Positions 59,526 to 64,000 of a stretch of 64,000 nucleotides of DNA are shown piece by piece. The translations under genes were made by a program, and so were the position numbers. How positions within the stretch are numbered: the stretch's first letter is position 1; the number at the start of each line of letters is the position of its first letter. The DNA is from Sandarakinorhabdus limnophila DSM 17366 (GTDB lineage Bacteria; Pseudomonadota; Alphaproteobacteria; Sphingomonadales; Sphingomonadaceae), in assembly GCF_000420765.1 (NCBI RefSeq), contig NZ_ATVO01000003.1:557795-621794 (forward strand), written 5' to 3'. Under the pieces are notes generated by a model that saw nothing but the letters and a program-made list of their open reading frames with translations, made no database searches and had not been told where the DNA came from.

Positions 59526-61268
59526 CTAAGCCACGCTGCTCTTGGATTTGCGGCGGTTGCAGAAGGCCGTGAGCGCCGCCTGGTCGAGTGGCGGGGCGAC
59601 GCAATAGCCCTGCACCCATTGGCAGCCGGCGGCGCGGGCGGCGGCGAGTTGCACGTCGTCCTCGATGCCTTCGGCCACCACGGTGAGGCCGAGGCGGCGG
59701 GCGGTGGCGATCATGCCTTCCACCACGATGCGTTCGCGTTCGTTCCCCGTCAGGCCGTGCGCGAAGCTGCGATCAAGCTTAATCGTGTCCACCGGCAGGC
59801 GGGCAAGGCGGGCGAGGCTGGAATAGCCGGCACCGAAATCATCCAGCGCGATGCCCACCCCGTCGCGGCGCAGGAGGGAGAGGGTGGCGGCGGCGGCGTC
59901 GAGATCGTTGATGATGGCTTCTTCGGTGACCTCGATCACCAGCCGGCGCGGCGATAGCCCCGAAGAGGCAAGATCCTTCGCCAGCGAATCGATGAATTCC
60001 GGATCGGCCAGATCGGCGGCGGTCACGTTCAGCGAAATCTTCAGATTGGCCAGCGCCCCGGTCCAGGCTGCGGCGGTGGCAATGGCACGCGAACGAATGT
60101 GACGACCAACGGCCAGCGCCAGTTCGGCCGATGCCGCTGTTTCCAGCAGGGTGACGGCCGAAAGCCGGCCATGCAGCGGGTGATCCCAGCGCGACAGCGC
60201 CTCCACCCCGCCCACCACGCCATCAGACAGGCTGGCTTGCGGCTGGAACAATATGGTGATGCCGCCATCCTTCAGGGCGCCGAACAGATCGGATTCCAGA
60301 TCGGCGCGCCGGGCCAGCGCCTCGCGGTCGCTTTCCTGGTGGAAACGGGCGACGGCGCCGGGTTCACGCCCGCGGGCATCGGAAAGGGCGATGGAGGCTT
60401 CGCGCAGCAAGGCGGTGGCCACGCTGGCTGGATCGCCATCCATGCTGCCATCATCCCAGGCGATGCCGGCGCGGCCCGAAACATGGATCAGGCGATCATC
60501 GATGGCAAAGGGCCGTTCAAAGCCTCGCAGCATCTGGCGGGCCAGTCGCTCCAATTTGTCGGCAGCACCGGCACCCGAGATGCCGATTGCGTATTCCGCC
60601 GCGGTCAGGCGTGACAGCAGGCGCAATTCACCGCTGGGCGTACGGGAATCGGCAATCGGCCCCAGTCGTCGCGCGATTACCGCGAGCAGACGATCGGCGA
60701 CATCGCGGCCATAGATGGTGTTGATCTGGGCAAAGCGGCCGACCCCGATGACAATCACCCCGCATGGGATTTCCGCTGCCCGCTGTTCGGCCAGCCAGTT
60801 TTGCAGGCGTTCGGCGCTGGCCAGGCCCGTCAACCGGTCTACCTCGCCGGAATCCGGCGGCAAGGGCGCAGCGGCGGCGGCGGCCAGGCGATCGGCATGG
60901 CGACCGGCCAGGTGCAGCGCCGTTGAAAAACTGTCGGACCCGAAGGGGGAGACCATCACCGATGTCGCGCCGGCATCGCGGGCGGCGCCAGCGACATCGG
61001 CATCATTGCGGGAGAGCAGCACCAGCATGGCACCGCGCCGGCCTTCCACCGCCGGGCCCAACGCCTGCGCCACGGCCAGACCTGCCGCTAATGCGCCGCG
61101 TGCATCCACCACCACCACCCGCACCGGTTCGGCGGCAAAGCGGCCGGCGGCCAGTTCGGGGCGGCGTTCCACCCGCGGGGCCTGGCCAGCAGACGCAACA
61201 AGTGCCGCCACGTCATCCGCGTAGCGGGGTGATACGATTAAAACCGGCTCGGCGTTCATTGCGCCCAT
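59526..61268 (-). CDS. EAL-domain cyclic-di-GMP phosphodiesterase with degenerate GGDEF and receiver-like domains
   Basis: This 580-residue protein hydrolyses or senses c-di-GMP. The N-terminal 1-125 resembles a response-regulator receiver without clear Asp site. Residues 140-310 form a GGDEF-like domain whose GGDEF loop is replaced by LTAAEY (about 221), so it is inactive as a cyclase. The EAL domain (about 325-575) has E356-A-L, LNVT at 413-416, EVTEE, LDDFGAGYSS at 475-484, K498 and AEGIED, all expected for catalysis. No membrane helix is visible. ATG 61268 or 61259 may be the start. It is divergent from moaA. Confidence 0.9.
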   Translation of the reverse strand: MGAMNAEPVLIVSPRYADDVAALVASAGQAPRVERRPELAAGRFAAEPVRVVVVDARGALAAGLAVAQALGPAVEGRRGAMLVLLSRNDADVAGAARDAGATSVMVSPFGSDSFSTALHLAGRHADRLAAAAAAPLPPDSGEVDRLTGLASAERLQNWLAEQRAAEIPCGVIVIGVGRFAQINTIYGRDVADRLLAVIARRLGPIADSRTPSGELRLLSRLTAAEYAIGISGAGAADKLERLARQMLRGFERPFAIDDRLIHVSGRAGIAWDDGSMDGDPASVATALLREASIALSDARGREPGAVARFHQESDREALARRADLESDLFGALKDGGITILFQPQASLSDGVVGGVEALSRWDHPLHGRLSAVTLLETAASAELALAVGRHIRSRAIATAAAWTGALANLKISLNVTAADLADPEFIDSLAKDLASSGLSPRRLVIEVTEEAIINDLDAAAATLSLLRRDGVGIALDDFGAGYSSLARLARLPVDTIKLDRSFAHGLTGNERERIVVEGMIATARRLGLTVVAEGIEDDVQLAAARAAGCQWVQGYCVAPPLDQAALTAFCNRRKSKSSVA

Positions 61269-61418
61269 GACGTCCAGAACCTGCCCCTGCTGTACGCTCT
61301 ACACTGCATGCTTTGATGACGATCTACTCTGTGCCTGTCCAGCCCGACAATCAAGCGGCCGAAGCGTTAATGCGAAAAGCGCTTGCCAACCGATGCAGCC
61401 GTGCCACAGGCTCGGCTC

Positions 61419-62456
61419 ATGTTTGGCGAAGGCAACAGCCCGGTGCGCGCACCGGAACGGCCGCTGGTCGATCCGTTCGGCCGCGCCATTACTTATCTGC
61501 GTGTCTCGGTCACCGATCGCTGCGATTTCCGCTGTGTCTATTGCATGGCCGAAGACATGACCTTCCTGCCCAAGAACGAAGTGTTGAGCCTGGAGGAGAT
61601 CGACCGCATCGCCAGCGCCTTCATCCGGCGCGGCACCCGCAAGCTGCGGCTGACCGGCGGCGAGCCATTGGTGCGGCGTGGCATCATCGACCTGGTGAAC
61701 AGCCTTGGCCGACACCTGAAGACGGGCGCACTCGAAGAACTCACGCTCACCAGCAATGGCAGCCAGATGGCGCGCCATGCCGAGGCGCTGTTTGCCGCTG
61801 GGGTGCGCCGCGTCAACATCAGCATCGACACGCTGGACGCTGAAAAATTCGCCCGCATCACCCGCTGGGGCCGCCTGTCCCAGGTGCTTGATGGCATCGC
61901 GGCTGCCACGGCCGCCGGGCTGAAGGTGAAACTCAACACCGTGGCACTGGCCCATGAAAATGCCGATGAAATCGAAGCGCTGATGCAGTTCGCCGCTGCC
62001 GGTGGCCATGATTTGACGCTGATCGAAACCATGCCGCTGGGCGAGATCGGCGAGGACCGGGTGGACCAGTATCTGCCGCTGTCGCGCGTGCGCCACGATC
62101 TGGCGCAGCGCTACACGCTCACCGATCTGCCGCACCGCACCGGTGGCCCGGCGCGCTATGTCCATGTTGAGGAGCTTGGCTTGCAACTGGGCTTCATCAC
62201 GCCGCTCACGCACAACTTTTGCGAAAGCTGCAACCGCGTGCGGCTGACGGCGACCGGGCAGTTGTTCATGTGTCTGGGCCAGGAAGACCAGGCCGATCTG
62301 AAAACCGTGATCCGCCGGACTGGAACGGACGACGCCGCCATCGACGCCGCGCTGGATGAAGCCATCAGCCGCAAGCCCAAGGGCCATGATTTCGTGATCG
62401 ACCGGCGCGGCGCGCGGCCTGCCGTGGCCCGCCACATGAGCCTGACCGGCGGCTGA
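61419..62456 (+). CDS. moaA: GTP 3',8-cyclase MoaA
   Basis: This 345-residue radical-SAM enzyme begins molybdopterin synthesis by rearranging GTP. The SAM-cluster cysteines are C35, C39 and C42 in [11 protein letters not shown]; the second [4Fe-4S] cluster uses [14 protein letters not shown] and the cysteine in LFMCLG. The C terminus ends in GG, a MoaA hallmark. ATG 61419 is preferred; a TTG twelve codons earlier lacks a good site. The gap to the divergent EAL gene is 150 bp. nadK follows after 13 bp on the same strand. Confidence 0.95.
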   Translation: MFGEGNSPVRAPERPLVDPFGRAITYLRVSVTDRCDFRCVYCMAEDMTFLPKNEVLSLEEIDRIASAFIRRGTRKLRLTGGEPLVRRGIIDLVNSLGRHLKTGALEELTLTSNGSQMARHAEALFAAGVRRVNISIDTLDAEKFARITRWGRLSQVLDGIAAATAAGLKVKLNTVALAHENADEIEALMQFAAAGGHDLTLIETMPLGEIGEDRVDQYLPLSRVRHDLAQRYTLTDLPHRTGGPARYVHVEELGLQLGFITPLTHNFCESCNRVRLTATGQLFMCLGQEDQADLKTVIRRTGTDDAAIDAALDEAISRKPKGHDFVIDRRGARPAVARHMSLTGG

Positions 62457-62469
62457 GGACGACCAGACA

Positions 62470-63234
62470 ATGAAGCTCGCGCTTATCGTTTCCGACAGTC
62501 ATGTCGCTCGCGCGGCCGGCGACGCGCTGCGGGCAAAGTACGACTTCGTCCCAGTGCGAGAGGCCGATGTGGTGGTGGCGCTGGGCGGCGACGGCCATCT
62601 GCTGCACTGCCTGCACGAAGCCATGACGCTGAAGGCGCCCAAGCCGATGTTCGGCATGAACCGCGGCACGGTGGGTTTCCTGATGAACGATTTCAAGGCG
62701 ACGAAACTGGAAGACCGGGTGGCCGCCGCCAAGCCGTTCGTTCTCCACCCGCTGCAGATGACCGCTACGACGACGTCGGGCGAAACCGTCACCCACCCGG
62801 CAATCAACGAGGTGTCGCTGCTGCGCGAAACCCGCCAGACCGCCAAGATCGGCATCATCATCGACGGCAAGACGCGGATGGAAGAATTGATTTGTGATGG
62901 CGTGCTGGTGGCGACGCCCGCCGGCTCCACCGCCTACAATCTGTCTGCAAATGGCCCGATCCTGCCACTGAAAGCCGATCTCCTCGCCCTCACCCCGATC
63001 TCCCCGTTCCGGCCCCGGCGCTGGCGCGGCGCGCTGTTGCCTTCGGCCAGCGTGATCGAATTCGAGGTGCGCGAAGCCGCCAAGCGGCCGGTGTCGGCCG
63101 TTGCCGATCAGATGGAAGTGCGCGACGTTGCCCATGTGAAGGTGGCGATAGACCGCAGCATCAGCCTGACCCTTTTGTTCGACCCCGAATACGCGCTGGA
63201 CGACCGCATCAGCCTGGAACAGTTCGCGTCCTGA
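62470..63234 (+). CDS. nadK: NAD kinase
   Basis: This 254-residue protein phosphorylates NAD to NADP. It carries the GGDGH motif (39-43, Asp41 catalytic), GMNRGTVGFLMND, NEVSLLRE and the TPAGSTAYNLSANGPILP block that binds NAD. It is short, as usual in alphaproteobacteria. It lies 13 bp downstream of moaA and likely shares its message. A GGGAGCGCTCCC palindrome (63270-63281) follows before tRNA-Asn. Confidence 0.96.
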   Translation: MKLALIVSDSHVARAAGDALRAKYDFVPVREADVVVALGGDGHLLHCLHEAMTLKAPKPMFGMNRGTVGFLMNDFKATKLEDRVAAAKPFVLHPLQMTATTTSGETVTHPAINEVSLLRETRQTAKIGIIIDGKTRMEELICDGVLVATPAGSTAYNLSANGPILPLKADLLALTPISPFRPRRWRGALLPSASVIEFEVREAAKRPVSAVADQMEVRDVAHVKVAIDRSISLTLLFDPEYALDDRISLEQFAS

Positions 63235-63288
63235 TTTTTTGCCTTGGCAATCCCTTCTCCCCTCGCTAAGGGAGCGCTCCCACGCTGT

Positions 63289-63363
63289 TCCTCGGTAGCT
63301 CAGCGGTAGAGCATTCGACTGTTAATCGAATGGTCGTAGGTTCGATCCCTACCCGGGGAGCCA
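63289..63363 (+). tRNA. tRNA-Asn (anticodon GTT)
   Basis: The cloverleaf is complete: acceptor TCCTCGG with CCGGGGA (one T-G), D arm AGCTCAGCGGTAGAGC, anticodon stem TTCGA/TCGAA with loop CTGTTAA, and T arm GTAGGTTCGATCCCTAC. The discriminator is G and CCA is encoded at 63361-63363. tRNA 3' ends are common integration sites, and a partial insertion sequence begins 330 bp further on. Confidence 0.97.
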
Positions 63364-63373
63364 GCGTGGGAAG

Positions 63374-63667
63374 TTACTGGCTTGATGCTGCGCTGATGCA
63401 ATTCAGACGCCCCCGCCAGTCCCGCAAATAGCCCCACAAAATCTCGGCTGCCTGGTCTGCGGCCACAAGGCCGGCGGTCCAGCTCTCGCCTTCATCACAG
63501 TCATTCAGCTGCTCAGTGCGCACTCCCAAGAGCGGTCGTCCGTTCATACCCCCGGAAGGACCGTTGAAGGACGGGAAATGGCGAGTTGGCTGCCGCTCCT
63601 CGCGGGGGCGCAGAATGACCGTCCATGCCAGCAACGGATATCCATGCGCCTGCTCGAGCGACGTCAT
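63374..63667 (-). CDS. Hypothetical protein between tRNA-Asn and the IS element
   Basis: This 97-residue frame starts MTSLEQAHGYPLLAWTVIL and has a mixed, not overly Arg/Pro-biased composition, with AADQAAEILWGYLRDWRGR near the end. I do not recognise any family. It has no clear ribosome-binding site and lies between a tRNA gene and an IS end, a place where small genes and remnants accumulate. It is therefore reported with low confidence. An accessory origin is possible. Confidence 0.35.
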   Translation of the reverse strand: MTSLEQAHGYPLLAWTVILRPREERQPTRHFPSFNGPSGGMNGRPLLGVRTEQLNDCDEGESWTAGLVAADQAAEILWGYLRDWRGRLNCISAASSQ

Positions 63668-63696
63668 GGAGAGGCCAGTTTGAGCGGGGTCCGGTC

Positions 63697-64000
63697 TGAC
63701 CTGACCCCCTGATTTTCCTCCACGATCGATTAGAGTCCGGCCCTTGGAGAGGACGGACGATGAAGCGAACGAGGTTCACGGAAGAGCAGATCATCGGGCT
63801 TTTGAAGGAGGCCGAGGCGGGCGCGAAGACGGCTGATCTCGCGCGGCGGCACGGCGTGTCGGAAGCGACCATCTACAACTGGAAGGCCAAGTACGGCGGG
63901 CTGGAGGTTTCGGAGGCCAAGCGGCTGCGGTCGCTGGAGGACGAGAATGCCAAGCTCAAGCGGCTGTTGGCCGACACGATGCTCGATAACGCTGCGCTGA
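63697..64000 (+). mobile_element. IS3-family insertion sequence, left end (continues past the window)
   Basis: The left boundary is placed at the TG of TGACCTGACCCCCTG (63697), which looks like the terminal inverted repeat of an IS3-family (IS407-like) element, followed 60 bp on by the start of orfA. The right end, orfB and the target duplication lie outside the window, so the exact boundary and subgroup are inferred. Confidence 0.75.
63760..64000 (+). CDS. IS3-family transposase OrfA (partial, cut by the right edge)
   Basis: The first 80 codons begin MKRTRFTEEQIIGLLKEAEA, then ADLARRHGVSEATIYNWKAK, the helix-turn-helix that binds the terminal repeats, and a leucine-zipper-like SLEDENAKLKRLLADTML region used for oligomerisation. 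This matches OrfA of IS3/IS407-type elements, which is usually joined to the DDE transposase OrfB by -1 frameshifting. The gene runs off the right edge. GGAGAGGA upstream of ATG 63760 gives a good ribosome-binding site. Confidence 0.93.
   Translation, partial: MKRTRFTEEQIIGLLKEAEAGAKTADLARRHGVSEATIYNWKAKYGGLEVSEAKRLRSLEDENAKLKRLLADTMLDNAAL

Noticed and set aside
63270..63281. GGGAGCGCTCCC palindrome before tRNA-Asn as a terminator of nadK
   Set aside because: It has no loop and no T-run after it; the T-run lies before it, so it is not a convincing terminator.

Overview
The window is about 64 kb of GC-rich (roughly 65%) bacterial chromosome with about 58 protein genes, two tRNA genes and RNase P RNA, packed densely and often overlapping by 4 bp. 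The gene set points to an alphaproteobacterium of the order Sphingomonadales: MipZ instead of Min proteins, a recG / sdhE-mfd block, DUF6356, DUF3572 and DUF6522 small proteins, a PgmG-type phosphoglucomutase/phosphomannomutase, an Oar-like TonB-dependent receptor, and the remains of secreted proteins that resemble PEP-CTERM cargo. A Sandarakinorhabdus/Polymorphobacter-like sphingomonad is my best guess; this is an inference from protein style, not a database result.

Layout. 1-1.4 kb: 5' part of a TonB-dependent receptor and tRNA-Val. 1.5-6.4 kb: SSS-family transporter, DUF6356 protein, beta-lactamase-fold serine hydrolase, YghU-like glutathione transferase, thioesterase and a small secreted protein. 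6.5-12.9 kb: a TonB-like protein, then the methionine/one-carbon operon (ArsR-methyltransferase fusion regulator, metF, and MetH split into two polypeptides) with a palindromic operator candidate in front. 12.9-16.8 kb: mlaA, a methyltransferase, a tiny lipoprotein, and groES-groEL under a CIRCE element. 16.9-25.9 kb: S41 peptidase lipoprotein, then a tight minus-strand run maeB, alpha/beta hydrolase, queG, nitrilase, HerA-like ATPase, reductase. 26-28.9 kb: mutS and a short AhpD-like protein. 28.9-36.4 kb: a translationally coupled cassette of 5-oxoprolinase, DUF969, DUF979 and DUF2891, followed by a frameshifted DUF4403 gene. 36.4-42.5 kb: DEAD-box helicase, thiolase and MaoC hydratase, a deletion scar made of two truncated secretion-signal fragments, MscS channel and YgfZ. 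42.6-52.3 kb: rpmG, DUF3572-HAD-RidA-acetyltransferase run, cupin and panC, mipZ with a J-domain gene, pgmG, a TerB/J-domain protein, EamA exporter and AmiD-like amidase. 52.3-59.5 kb: DUF6522, rnpB, recG, sdhE, mfd, and a MITE-like inverted-repeat element. 59.5-64 kb: EAL phosphodiesterase, moaA, nadK, tRNA-Asn, an orphan ORF and the left end of an IS3-family insertion sequence.

Most of the window is housekeeping: protein folding, DNA repair (MutS, RecG, Mfd), cofactors (pantothenate, molybdopterin, NADP, queuosine) and methionine cycling. The best candidate for an under-described system is the 5-oxoprolinase-DUF969-DUF979-DUF2891 cassette, which I read as a 5-oxoproline uptake and hydrolysis unit with one member of unknown role. 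Other points of interest are the regulator/operator pair in front of metF, the scar at 40.15-40.38 kb, the inverted-repeat element behind mfd, and the tRNA-Asn/IS3 junction at the right edge.
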